A stretch of DNA of 64,000 nt from Spirodela intermedia (taxonomy: Eukaryota > Streptophyta > Magnoliopsida > Alismatales > Araceae): assembly GCA_902729315.2 (NCBI GenBank), contig LR746272.1:4064035-4128034 (forward strand). The letters run 5' to 3'. The stretch's first letter is position 1; each line of letters opens with the position of its first letter. Position numbers and translations under genes: made by a program. The notes below the pieces were generated by a model. The model worked only from the letters and a program-made list of their open reading frames with translations, was not told where the DNA came from and did not search any database. This document shows positions 24,388-36,272 of the stretch, piece by piece.

Positions 24388-25189
24388 ATCCATTCTTCAG
24401 AATCAAAATAAAATGCAAAACTTCTAGGCATTCCGTTTAATTAAAGCTTAAAGTAAGTGAATAGGGTATTATACACACTCTATGTATGGAGAGACTAAAC
24501 GAAAGAATAGAGGTTTTTGGAGATAATTCTATTACTTTACTGGTTTATAAAACTGTGATCTATAAAACTTCTCCATCTAGTGCACTGCACACACCAACAC
24601 CTTGCATAACTCAACTACATACTTGTCCTACCTATGAAAATCAGTACATAGCTAGACAACATGCAAGCACAATCTACTTCACTAACTGCTTTGGTTGTCC
24701 TGCCATCAAATTACCCTTTTTCTATTACTTGCTAACTCAAACGGTGGTTGTCTTGAAATAAAATTTTGATGAAGATTGTAAGAAAATTGAGTGGTGTCTA
24801 ACAAATCAACCTAATTTTCTTGGTGTCACGTGAGTTAAGTGCTGCAAATACTCAAGCATATCATTTATCCTCTCTGCTTATCCATCAGTCTATGAGTGAA
24901 AGCTAGGTGTCCATTTGCTTGAAGAATCTATACAAAATTGATTGGTGAATCTCATATCTTTGTCATTTATAATATCTTCTGGCATGTTATAGCTTCATCA
25001 CATTCACTATGCAGAGGCATGCCACTCATTCAGTTAAATTATATATTTGTGTTGCAAACACAACATACTTTAACATAGATTCACAATCACAAAGATCACA
25101 TTGAGATCTCTCACCATGATAGGCCAATGAAAATCTATTGAAATAAATTTTCATGGTCAATGCGGAATAAACAAGTAGCTCCAGTGTTC

Positions 25190-25610
25190 CAAATAAAGCT
25201 CTCCTTATTTGGGGGAAGGGCAGTTGCCTCATTTCAATCATCACCCTGCCTCTTTGGTAGATGGGCCTACATATGGGATTACCAAGTCGTCCGATAATCT
25301 AGTCGTAGCCCATTCTCCGACTATGCAGGGAAACTCATATTCGTGTTCATTGCATAGTCTAACTATCGATTCGATGTACACATTCTGCCCAATGTCTTAC
25401 ATGCCTCCGCACACCTGTCACCATGTCGTGGTATCCTCAATTCCCACAAACGACTATAGGGCCCTCTTTCTTGAACTACATATTGTGCACATATGCACCC
25501 TGCACACTTCTACACATGCCACGTTGTCATTATGCTGTGCACTACTGCCGTGTGTCACACAAATCTCCGTCCAATCTCATACCAACACTGACGATCAGTT
25601 GCCGAATCCA
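25190..25610. repeat. LTR-like direct repeat, right copy
   Basis: Partner of 23030-23440, about 2.16 kb away in the same orientation; shared blocks begin with the GCTCTCCTTATTTGGGGG motif. For a minus-strand element this would be the 5' LTR. Confidence 0.6.
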
Positions 25611-25742
25611 AGATCCCCTAAATTAGAGGAGTCACGGTCTCCATAAGCTCGTGTTAAACTTTATAACTGAGTTTACACAAGCCGTTTCACTTCTCTCCAT
25701 CTGTAGAAAATTCAATCCCAAGAATGGGTCTACATCTCCCCG

Positions 25743-25744
<2 letters not shown>

Positions 25745-25797
<53 letters not shown>
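25745..25797. repeat. (GA)n microsatellite
   Basis: About 26 GA units with one GGGAG interruption, 216 bases downstream of the stop of the WD40 gene (which runs on the minus strand), so probably in or near its 3' UTR as (CT)n. Confidence 0.95.
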
Positions 25798-26012
25798 TTT
25801 TATATTCACATAGCAGGAGTCCAAAGCATGGACCATCTGTAACAAGGATGCTGCGTGCCTGCCTGCCGTGCGCGATGAGCTGTTGCTGGGGTCAGTCCCT
25901 GCAGGTAACACCATCGGCTAGTTGGATACATACAGGCGACTCCGGGAGGGGGGAGAGGGCCCCTTCGCCGACCGAGTAGTCGAGGGGCGAGGGGGGGGGC
26001 GGGGGGGGGGAA

Positions 26013-29000
26013 TCAAAAGAGGGAGTCCAGGTAGTGGTTGGGGCGGGTGCGCCTGAACTCGAGGAGGCTGCCGTAGGTGCGGTCGGCCACGCCCACGAAG
26101 AGGGCCTCCGTGTCGGGGCTGAAGGACACCCCCGCGATCTCCCCGAAGAAGTCGATCTCCTGCGCCCGCCCATACCCGGCCCCGCAGTCGAACACATGCA
26201 CGAAGTCCACCGCTTCCGCCGCCGCCATGAACCGCCCCTCCGCCGTGAACTTGATCCCTCTGATCGCCCCCATCCTCCCCCGAAGCACTGCCATGGCCCG
26301 GGACGGATTCCTCACGTCCCACACCCGGCATGTCGTGTCCTGGCTTCCCGTCACCACCACGCGCCCGTCCGGGTGCCACGCCGACGAGAAAGAATAGTCC
26401 AAGTGGCCCTTCAGCCGGTGCAGCACCTGCACAGAAGCGCCACCGCCCCCTCCGCGTCAGATCACCTTCCTCTCCGGCGCCAGCGACGGCGACGTCAATC
26501 GAGTAAGTGCTGACTTACTTACCTTTCCCGACTGCGGATCCGCGAGGAGGCAGTCCACGGTGTCCCCGAGTACGGCGGCGAGCTTCCCGTCCGGGCTGAC
26601 CGAGGCGCTCTGCAGGGGACGCCAGCGGGGGACTTTCAGAGACCCATAGAGAGCAGAGAGAGAGAGAGAGAGAGAGAAAGGAGGAAGGGACTCACGTTGA
26701 CGGACCAAGGGAAGGACAGCTTGGTCAGCAGGGAAAAGTCATCGACATCGAAGATCCTCACTTGGCAGTCGTTGTTGGCCGTCATCAACCGGGTGGACCC
26801 ACTGCGCCGGAGGAAGAGGAAAGGGGGGCTAAATGGGTCAGCGAGGAGGGCCCACTGGGGAGTCATCGAGGTTAAATGGAGGGGAGGTCTGACCTGGGGC
26901 TGCTGTAGATGTCAACGGCGTTTGTTATGGCGTTCTCATCGGTGGTCAGATTCGAGCAGAATGCGACGCCAGGTCGGTCCAAGCGCTGCGCAGAAGAGAC
27001 CATCGTCAGTCAAGAGGGAGAGCGGCGGGGATCAGGCCCGCGCGGCTCTGATTGGCTGGTACCTACCTTACAGACGAGTTCTCCTTGGAAGCCTCCGACG
27101 GCCATCAGCTCGTCCTTCACGGCCATGGTGCTTATCTGGACTCTCGAGAGCGGTTGACCCGTGGGCCCTCTGCGATTCTGCAGAACCTCCGCGGGTCAAG
27201 AGGAAGACCAAGAAGGGGAGGACCCAGCAAGAGTGTGGGCAGGTTGGAGAGCGGGGGATACTGACCCGAGTGGAAGGTGGCGGTGGCGAGACCTGCCCGG
27301 CGACGTTAAGGACTTCTTTCCCCCTTCTGAGCACGGCGGACCAGTGGATGACGGAGTAGTTGCGCATGAGGTAGACGTCGTGCTTGGATGTCGCCCATAC
27401 CAGATTCCTCAGCTGGAAAAATGGAAAACATGGGTCACAACTAAACGAAAGCAGCGGTTGTGAGGAAGATCTTCGGCGTCGGAAAGCTAGTCAAGAATGG
27501 ACATTGAAAGACGATCTGTCCCCAACATGATAATTAGCGAAAACAAAGAACATGCACACACACACACACACAAACACACGCACTCCCTCTCTCCCTCTCT
27601 CTTAATGCCAGCATGCTCTAATCAAATAAATGCCAATCAGAGATGAATGACTAGTTTTGAAGAGAACAAGAACGGGGACATTCAATACCCGGGGTCGAAC
27701 GGCTTGAGAGAAGAAATAAGTAATCTGGATGAACACCCGTGAGTTTGCAGACAAATATACACAGCAAGATAAAGCTATCAAGATACTACGATATCAAATA
27801 TCATAGCCGGTGCAGGAACAAAGTCCGGCAAGTTCTTAGAGTACTAATCAGGTTTCCTCCTGTCCCAGAAAGAGCAGAAAAAGTTAGGGGCACATCTTCC
27901 ATAAGTACACCTGTCAGGACCAGATGATTTCCCGCCATGCAAAGGTCTCCTTCAAGCTTCTGTTGGTCAAGATGGCACTTCCACCAGCTTTTAATGCTGT
28001 CATTACAAATTATATTGCAGTTCTTTCCTAAATATCACAGATGAGCTATTAAAACGCACATCAAATGATTAGCAGTTAAGATAACGAATGTATCAAAGCC
28101 ACAATGATATCTGGATATTAACTGACAGACAACATATTAGAAACCTTTGTTTATCATTGTGAATTGCGAAGTTTGACGCTCAAAAGGAATTCCATGCTGA
28201 AGAAGAACAAGACAGTAATCTGCAGAACAAGGCAAATGGAAGAAGAAAACTTGACGTGTATGAGGAAGAAGGGCACAATCAATCATGGAAAACAGAGGCA
28301 GTCCTAATTTTCCTCAAGAAACCACAACAAACAGAGACGAATATGAACACAGGTTTAATTAAACAGGAAAAAATAATCAGAGGACGATAGTTAAATGATA
28401 CTTTAGATGAATGATATTCGAATCTTCAATCAGTTTATAAATGAAGAGAGAAAGTATGTGCCCCATATAGTTTTAGATTACACAAGAAATCCTCCATAGG
28501 GTGCTTCAAAACTTGCCAAAAATCTATGACTTTCCAAAACTTTCCAGCTTTCTACACAAGTTTCACAAGGGGTTGGGGGAATCCCTTACCGTTTCTGAAA
28601 AGGTTAAGAATACTTCATTTACGTCACAAGGTTACAGTGATACATGTTTGCAAAAGAGAGAAACATAAATATGAAGCGAAGACCTGAAAAAGCGTCAGAA
28701 TAGATATGAAGAAAATACACCATTGAAATCAAATAAAATCCAGAGTCACAAACTAGATTTTTTCCTACGACCTACTGTATCAGAGAGAGGTAATATCTTC
28801 ATTGGACGACAACTTCCAGTCCTTAGTGTAAGGTATGTACCAAAGAATAGGATGCAGCGATAAAATAATTGTTTCATTTCCTCACAAATGCATTCAACAC
28901 AGCTAATACCATAAGAAATATAGAGTGCTAGACCATGTGGAACTGAGAATATAATTCAGTCGTAAGTTTTATAGAACAATTCAAACTAGTATTTCATTTT

Positions 29001-30365
29001 TAAATTGATAGAGTAATATCATTTCGTGAACAAGAAGACTTTCCCAGACTGTAAAAGGAAATAGGAGGATCATCTAAAGAGAGAATTAGGATCCTATGTA
29101 ATGCTATGAAAATTACGCATGATGCCATGATCATGCCTTTTTAATGAGAACATTTATGTGTCAAGAAAAAAAAATGAAATGATTCTCCCATTTCAATTAG
29201 CTACGAGAGAAATTATGAGAAATGTATGGCGAAGATGAGCATAGACCCCAGTATGGAATCTTATCACACGGTGCTATATTATCAAATGCTAGCTAAATAG
29301 CAATATAATGGAGAATACTTTTACCTGAAAATGCATAATTGTCGACTTCACAGCCCTGGTATTGAAGTTGAAGCGGTAGAAGATACTATTCTTCTCTACT
29401 GGACTACATTCCTGCATAAGATTTCCCATTAGGACTTATCCTTCCGCTCTAACTTACACTCAAATGTGAATGGAGAAAAAGAATAGGCTAAATGGGGGGA
29501 AATATACATCATATATATAACGAAGTCAGTAACGAAGAGCCTTTGAAGTGTGAGGAAAATTAACAGTAATAAGTACAGCATACAACAAACATGCAAGCCA
29601 TTACAATCGCTTAATGGAAGCAATGATATCTTCGCGGAATAAAATAAAACTATAATAAAGAGTTTCCTATTATTTAGAAAGAGGAAGAAATCGCTACAAC
29701 AATAATTCACGATGACAAGAAAAGTTGAAAAGTTTCTTAGCATTGAATGAAGAGGCACAGAGATGATAAGATATGGATCATAAAGAAGTGTGTAGACAAC
29801 TCAAATGGTAAAGAGTTACCATCCAGTCATTGAACATCATATAAATCTCTTAAATCAATAAAACTGACGTTCCTTCATAATATCTAGGGAATAAGCGACA
29901 CTAAACCCTTGGAACCCAAAAACAAGATAAAAAAAATTTGGCAATCCACCTTCTCTAGCTCTGCACGTGAGTGAAGTACACTCTCGTAGTTCTTATACTG
30001 TTTCAGCCTTGTCTCACGGCAGATGTCTCTGGTGCAGTTCATCCTATCCCAAAGGATCCCTTGAATATCTTTTCCATTTCTAAATTCGAGGGCAGAGGTA
30101 TCAGTATTTGGTTTAGCCTGGATAACCCAAAAGGAAGAGGTGAATTATAAATAAACGTCATGTGCACTGGTCCGTAGTATCATATGTAGGGAATAACTTC
30201 TTGGAAGGGAAACGGCTGCAGAAAGAATAAACATACCACATCATCATTGCCGTAATCATCATCAGCCGGAGGATCATTTTCAAAGGAGTTATCGTACTCG
30301 AATTCGGACATGTTGAAAAAGTCAGCAGGCACATATTCCATGTCGTACTTCTGGTGATATGCCAT
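26013..30365 (-). CDS. WD40-repeat protein of the plant C2A9.03-like family, 9 exons, about 432 aa
   Basis: Exons (5' to 3' on the minus strand): 30365-30237, 30117-29950, 29411-29325, 27412-27266, 27135-27067, 26985-26894, 26801-26696, 26609-26523 and 26426-26013. All phases join. Residues 1-43 are acidic (start MAYHQKYDMEYVPADFF). The family block KDIQGI.WDR...R.TRLKQYKNYE follows (about 60-90), then LRNLVWATSKHDVYLM, VKDELMAVGGFQGEL and ITNAVDIY. The C-terminal third holds clear WD repeats: GHLDYSFSSAWHPDG...CRVWDVR, then VDFVHVFD, EIDFFGEIAGVSFSPDTEALF and DRTYGSLLEF. Such propellers are scaffolds; members of this family are annotated 'uncharacterized WD repeat-containing protein C2A9.03-like' and no reaction is known to me. 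Exon 4 has two possible donors, ending at 27293 or 27266; the latter (GTCAGT) is preferred. The segment between exons 4 and 5 is shorter than in relatives. The upstream ATG at 30410 is in frame but not conserved. Confidence 0.9.
26610..26695 (-). other. Short intron whose polypyrimidine tract is a (CT)n microsatellite (WD40 intron 7)
   Basis: The intron is 86 bases, donor GTGAGT and acceptor CTGCAG. The plus-strand (GA)12 tract at about 26655-26678 is read as (CT)12 in the transcript and lies 45-68 bases before the acceptor. Confidence 0.8.
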
Positions 30366-30999
30366 TGCGTAAAACAGAAAACAATCAGTCAAATCAACAA
30401 AAATAATCAACTAAGAGGAGATCAGCTAACGCATAGAATGAAATGGAGTTAAATCAACAAACGAACCTAAGGCTATGGAAACCACAGAGAAGAGGATACA
30501 AAACAACCAAAAAAAAATGACCTTTGGGTGTTGACGTCCAATCAGAACCCTTAAGAATCAAAGAACAGAGTGTACGAAACCAGCAAACGAAATGGGCCGG
30601 AAAAGTTGATGCTTGTGAATTATAAACTAGGATCTGTCGCATTATATTTTGTACCCAAATAACACATAAATCGAGAAATCATTTCCTTCGCATGATGACG
30701 TGTGGAGCCAATCCGCCTCATAGAATTGAAAAGCAGAAATGGGCTCGTTGATCTCCAGATCAAAAAAAAATTATGAAGACAGAAAGGAAAAAGAGATCAT
30801 AGAAATCTTGTGCAAAATCAACTCATAGAAGTATGAACGGATTGTTGTCGCGATTGGTCTATAATACAACAGATTCGTATATGCTACGTGAAGTCCGGAA
30901 CAGGATGAACCAGAATCGACAAACGGTTCCACCCCGAGATCGGGGGCGATAGAATTCGAGGAATTGATGAAAAAAACATATCGATTACAATCGTGCGTT

Positions 31000-31900
31000 A
31001 AACATAGGAGCTCCCAGCGAGGAAACCAAAACGGAGGAATCGTGGAGGATTAAGCTATGCGTGCATTAAAACATGGAACCTTATCACGAGAGAAGGAAAA
31101 ACTGAGGAATCGTAGACAATTAAAACTAATCATGAGAAACACAGAGAAAAAACCCAAGAGCGCAGTATCAATGCCAAAAAGAAAGAAAAATTCATAGCCG
31201 TAAACACAAAGGCAACTCCACAATAACACAAATGGAGGCAATAAATGGAAAACAAGAATACACGGCGTCAGGATTCTTAGATCCAAAAATAAAAATGAAA
31301 TTGAAAAACAGATGTTCCCCACAATCGGCAAAGTCGAAGCAACGACGTCCCCCACAACGTCGGCAAAGCTGAAAAACAGATGCATCAGAGGAGGAGAGAG
31401 GAAGATAACCACCAACCCTCCCGAGGCACGCCGCCGCTAATCGAACGAATGGGCGAAGGCACAACGAAAGAGCCGCAGCGACGGGAGAGGAGGAGATGGG
31501 TTGCACCGGAAGAGAGAGCGGAAAGGGGGAGATGAGAAAACAACAATGGGAGTGGAAGCCAAAGGAGAGCGGCGGTGCAGGAAGACCCGGTGAACGTCAA
31601 CAGTGGCCAGTAACTAAGATCATTGGGCCCGGAGCCGCCTTTGTGGGTCCCATGAACAGGAGAAGATTCCAGATGTGGGTCCCACTTGGCGTGCCGCCGC
31701 CCCCAAAGTTGCAAGTAAACACAGGGACGACAAGGTACGGCAGACGCTTGTGGGGCCCGCACATATACCACCCACCCCCACGTTCTCGATATCTGACCAT
31801 CCACGTGGATTTCTGTAGGTCCAGATGAAATGACAAGCTGATTTGCGCGGGGAACGGGCCCATAGGGAAGAGGGAGGAGACTGAAGATAATATGCATAGC
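31000..31900 (-). promoter_or_regulatory. Upstream region of the WD40 gene
   Basis: Between the ATG at 30365 and about 31900 no coding exon was found. The GC-richer block 31400-31840 probably holds the promoter; it includes GGGCCCAAT on the minus strand near 31625 (a site II-like GGGCC motif). A 5' UTR intron between this block and 30365 is plausible for the distance but is not shown by the sequence. Confidence 0.35.
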
Positions 31901-32640
31901 GCGGAAAGTCGACTGGTCCCGAACGATAGATGCTGACCTCTGAATAAAATAATGAAAATAAAAGAGTTGATTTGGTGAGCATGAGGTTGTCTCATGAAAA
32001 AATTACATGGTAAAATCCCTCTCTCCTCTTTTTCTCTATTAGATTTGATCAAACCCATACATAGATTTATGGGGGGGCATGCCCAAAGACTAGTTTATGG
32101 AATTTGTATCCTAGATCATGTCAAGATGAATATGTAAAATAGTAGTATGGGGGGCAATTTACGTCCCCATCAAGAGTATATCCCTTCTTAAGTATTTTAT
32201 TTAGTATTCTCTTATAAGATAAATCTTTTTAGCATGTAAGGCCAATGATATCCAGCCAATTGCATCAAATGACTGATGATTGGAGGTTAACATCACATAT
32301 AATTGTAATAAGAAAGATCTTATGCCACTATAGACTTCACTTCAATCCCAAGGTAATGATTGGTCGTCTCATTGTAAAGGACTCAGTTTCATGTAGTACT
32401 TCATCATCTCAATTCTACAAATCGTATAACTTGGACTAAAATTAAGAATGATAGTATAATAATTAAAGATGTGTTACATAGTGCTGGACTACAGCATGAT
32501 TTGGTAAATATAAGTCAGCTAATGCTTCGAATTCAGAGGTGACATTCAATCCCACTTGTTACAAAAATATCAGTCTATGTCACCAAAGGTAATCTAAGTG
32601 GCCAAACTAGAGAAGTTTCTTCTTCTTCTTGGAAGATAAT
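31901..32640 (+). mobile_element. Ty1/copia relic (protease/GAG-pre region)
   Basis: The plus strand around 32440-32520 translates to SIIIKDVLHSAGLQHDLVNISQLM, the conserved segment between copia protease and integrase (compare the typical IKDVLYVPGLKHNLLS.SQL). Stops and frameshifts on both sides show it is dead. No LTR was found. The rest of the interval is AT-rich and unassigned. Confidence 0.6.
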
Positions 32641-32689
32641 GATGCAACTCAGCTAATGGGTCGTGAGGAATCCTTATTTTCTGGTGGAG

Positions 32690-33085
32690 AATCGTTCGTT
32701 TTTCCTTGTTCTTTCCTTATTTTCCATAGTGGTTGCCGTTCATTTTCCATCGCGATGTTCCGTCTATTTTTTTCTCATTTGTTCCTCGTTTTCCGTTGGA
32801 TATTTCTTGTTTGTTTTTTGTGGCAATCCTCCGTCTATTTTTCCTCATTCGTCCATTGTTTTTCGTCACGATTTTTTTTCTATTTCTTTCTTGTCTGTCC
32901 GTAGATTTCGGTTGTCCTTTTCTACTCTTTCTTTCTCATTTTTTCTTTGATTCTTCATCGAAACCTTCCATCCGGTTCCTCTAGGTCATTCGTGGGTTCT
33001 CACCGTTCGTCCATGGTTTTTCGATCACGTTCGTCCGTTGTTTTTTGCAACGTTCGTCTGTTATTTTTCGCCGTTCGTCCGTCAC
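32690..33085. repeat. T-rich minisatellite, degenerate units of about 24 bases
   Basis: Units of the form (C)CGTTCGTC(C/T)GTTNTTTTTCG are repeated with drift; the last four (about 33005-33080) are clearest. Earlier units from about 32700 are more diverged, with TTCATTTTCC and CCGTCTATTTTTTC variants. Long open frames across it are artefacts of the repeat. Confidence 0.6.
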
Positions 33086-35947
33086 TCGAGAGATAGAGAG
33101 AGAATTTAATATCACAATAATTTGTAAACAGTGAGAGATACATCTATATATTTCGGCCGAGAGTATCTTCTTTTCAGATCTTTATCGGGCCAATAAATGG
33201 ATTGAAAATAAAGCAGATGGATCGATCTGTTTAAACATAAAGTTTGGATCGTGTTAAAAAAAATTATTTAGCTTAAGTTTTCGAGTATCTTTTTAATGAG
33301 ACCCGTTTAGCTTATACAGAGGATTTCGATGAAAACCCACCTAGCCATTCCATTCTAGAGGTTCGAACCCATTGAGTTGCTAGCTTACTGATCATCAAAT
33401 CGCGTCAAAATGTTAACCCCAAAATCATTTAGATACAGCCGTTAGACTAAAATATTTTACGGGCATTGATCTGTCTTGCGCGCTGAAAAATCGTTCTAAA
33501 ATCAGCAGCACTGGTCTAATCAAGTACTGTACATTCATTTCAATCTTCCTAGAGTCTCAACTTTAAATATTTTCTCTGAAGTCAGTACATTTTTTCTATG
33601 GTCGGACAGGAAATCTCAATGCCTCTCTATCAAAATTTTCGAACCTCTGTCCAACCCAAATCAACCAACAAAATTTCAAACCAGCCGTGCACTTTGCTGA
33701 ATATCTGTTTTTTATCCAATGTTATAGCTGATTATCAAAACTGAGTCTCCTCTTCAACTCTGAAATGAAAATGCTTAAAAATTCAAGGACTTCATTGAGT
33801 TAAAAATTTCTTTCCCTTAGGCCTCAAAACCAATGAGGACTTGTACTTGCAAAGGTTAAATGAGATTTTTTTCCAAATTTCACTCTGATCTCCAGTGACT
33901 GAGATCAACTTCACCCATAAATTTTTCCGGCTGCCAAATGAATCAAAATGATCATATGAGAGCCCAGATTCATCATGTTTCCACTTCTGAAGATGAGAGT
34001 TACATATCATCTAGTAGAAACGAATTTAAGAAGATAGTCATACATTTGAATCAAATCAAAGTAAATATATCTTACAGCCAAAGGCCTCTCCCAATTTTTT
34101 TAAACATTATTACACCAGTTGATACAAGTATTCCATCATTTGACATTTCAGCATATCTAGATCTTATTTCTGGTCTTTCCAAAGCTACTCTTGAAAAGTT
34201 TCGTACATCTCAGTTATCTTTACTTCTGAGGATATTTCACCATATATCTATATCTTTCTTCTTCATACAAGAAGTTTTCGTATGATCATCCAAGTGCAGC
34301 TCTTCATCTTTTATCAAATCATGACAAAAGGAAAGATCCACCTTGGCTAATCTATGATGAAAAGGATAAAATAAGTCAAAGAGTCTTCAGCTTTTAACTT
34401 CATGCTTATAACACTAATTCTCCTACAGTACATAGTCAAATTTTCAGGAAAAATCATATATGGCATATAGAAGATTGATTTCATTGAGAAGAAACTTGAT
34501 CGATTACTTCCCAAGTAAAGCACGTGTGATCAATAGTTATTGACTCCCACAATATTTTCAATGAATAACTATCACTTTGTAGCCTGTGCTTGAACAAAAA
34601 TGAGAGCAAGCATCAGTTTGAGAGAAGCAATATGCAGACAGGGGATGACGGTCACTGCGTTCCCGAGTTTCTCTGATGTTGATCAAAAGGGGGAGAAAGA
34701 AAAATATAAAATAAACATAGGAAAAGAAAATGTTGAAAAACTTTTGAGACAAGGGAGAGAAGAAGAATATAAGTGCGGAAAGGGAGAGAAGAAAGTAAGA
34801 GAGACAGGAGAGCAACAAATCTGAAATAAAGGGGGAGAAAAGCAAACGCCTGTGTTGTTCGATTGTGAGATACCTATGCTCCAAACTGTGCCTTATGCTT
34901 GTGCTCTGAACCGTTGATGTATTCAACGTTTTCGTATTCTCTGAATTGCAATTATTTCATATATTTCATGCTCTGAACCTCTTATGAAGCTTACATGAAA
35001 GTTTCAAATTTCAGATACATCACCCTTGCGTAAGCCTTATATATACTCTAAACCTAGCGCAAATTTGCATGACATATGTAGAAGTAGAAATGTTAGTTTC
35101 TGATTTTCTGTTGTGAGTGAAATCATGAAATGAGTCTTAACTATAATTTAAGAATTTTTTTCTCTGCTACTATGATAAAAAAAATCAGAAACACAGAAGT
35201 AATTCCCATGGAAAATCGATCAGAAACTTATGGAAATAAAGATAATTCGAGGGCTTTGCACATTATTAGTGACATACACCTACAGGAAAACCCTGATATA
35301 ATCAGTGTCATGCCTTTAGACCAAATTCCAATCAAAATATTCAATTAACAGAGATTAAATTCTAAAAATTCCACGGAAGAGAATTGAAAATGCAAACATG
35401 ATTAGTGATCTAACTCGATTTATACATTCTTTAAATCTTATGTTCACTGAATAGTCTAACTCAACCAATTCCTGAAAATAAATTGATATTTTTGATGAAT
35501 CAATTGAAATTAAGGTTTAAAGTTATAAGAAATTACATGGCATATAATGCATTGGTTTCAGAAACTATTTTAATTGATCAAAGATCAGTTCGAAATCATG
35601 GACATAAAAAATATCTTAGAATTGTTGTGGAAAATTCTGAATTTATTTCAGCCCACATAAAATTTAGAAATAGAATGTAGATATGGTTTCAAATTGTGGA
35701 ATAGGTTATTCATGAATTCAGAAATTTTCCCTCTAGCTATCGCTCCATATGGATCTTTTAAATTTTTCAGTTGATAAGGTGATCAGAAATTCAATATATC
35801 TCCCATAATTGAAGGTTATGATTTCTAAAATTGATATGAAACGAATATTCAAATTTTGTGAAATTTAAATTTGAAACTTTAACAGTTCTAGCTACTCTAA
35901 TCTGAATTAAGATCATCATGGCTATAATTGAAAATTATAATCTATTT
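33086..35947 (+). other. Unassigned AT-rich stretch with coding-like relics
   Basis: Short open frames on the plus strand (115 codons from 33938, 74 from 34600, 72 from 35130 and 65 from 35483) lie in a row but match no family I know. At about 34680-34705 the sequence GTTGATCAAAAGGGGGAGAAAG resembles the polypurine tract region found at the 3' end of Sirevirus-type copia elements. This suggests an old retroelement, but no polymerase or integrase motif was seen. Identity is open. Confidence 0.35.
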
Positions 35948-35952
35948 CATAC

Positions 35953-36272
35953 TGAAACAAACCCCAGAAAACACAATACAATAAGTAAAATGAAAGAAAT
36001 GGAAGAGAAAGGGGGATGGACAGAAAGGTTTGGGGATCCCATAGGAACCTTTGAATACTCTGAAGGATTTTCATGAGGCTTTCAACTTTTCAATTTTCCT
36101 ATTTTTCTTCATACAATTCATTTGTACCTCTAAGAGTGTGGGCCCAATTACTCCCCAAAGGTTGAGAAATTACAACATTACCTTCCATTTTTACATGAGC
36201 TGACCCATAAGCTAGTACTTTTGGACTGGTCTTTTTTACCTTTTAAAGTATGTAGTAGTCAAAATCATATCA
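35953..36272 (-). repeat. 3' LTR of the short-LTR Ty3/gypsy element
   Basis: Aligns along its length with 43833-44174: TGAAACAAAC at the left edge against TGATACAACC, a shared TTTTCAATTTTCCTATTTTTCTT-like block, and a shared end near ...TCATAT. Divergence is heavy, so the insertion is old. Confidence 0.8.

Larger units (their letters stand above)
24040..24440 (+). mobile_element. Plastid DNA insertion (NUPT): 5' psbK and trnQ-UUG
   Basis: The edges are approximate: integrase homology ends near 24020 on the left and resumes near 24600 on the right. The insert contains the psbK leader and first codons at 24201-24280 and a plastid-type tRNA-Gln at 24316-24387, both on the plus strand. In plastid genomes trnQ-UUG and psbK lie on opposite strands with their 5' ends facing each other, so this insert is a rearranged joining of two pieces. 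Confidence 0.8.
23030..25610 (-). mobile_element. Deletion derivative of a Ty3/gypsy element with LTR-like direct repeats
   Basis: Two direct repeats (about 23030-23440 and 25190-25610) bracket minus-strand integrase remnants. About 24600-24990 translates with stops to the integrase core: DMRFT..F, TDG.AER.N.MLE and KLG.FV, as in chromovirus-type IN. About 23760-24020 gives the IN C-terminus: DVKFNVGNQVLLQL and then IHPIFYVLMFKTY. Gag, protease, RT and RNase H are missing between the right repeat and the IN core, so this is an internally deleted copy. A plastid-derived insert separates the two integrase parts. Exact LTR ends could not be fixed. Confidence 0.65.

Noticed and set aside
26034-27359. 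Plus-strand frames of 159 and 220 codons opposite the WD40 gene
   Set aside because: They are antisense shadows of GC-rich exons; the minus-strand product has clear WD40 family motifs and correct splice sites.
32629-32984. Phe/Ser-rich frames of 83-95 codons
   Set aside because: Translated T-rich minisatellite.
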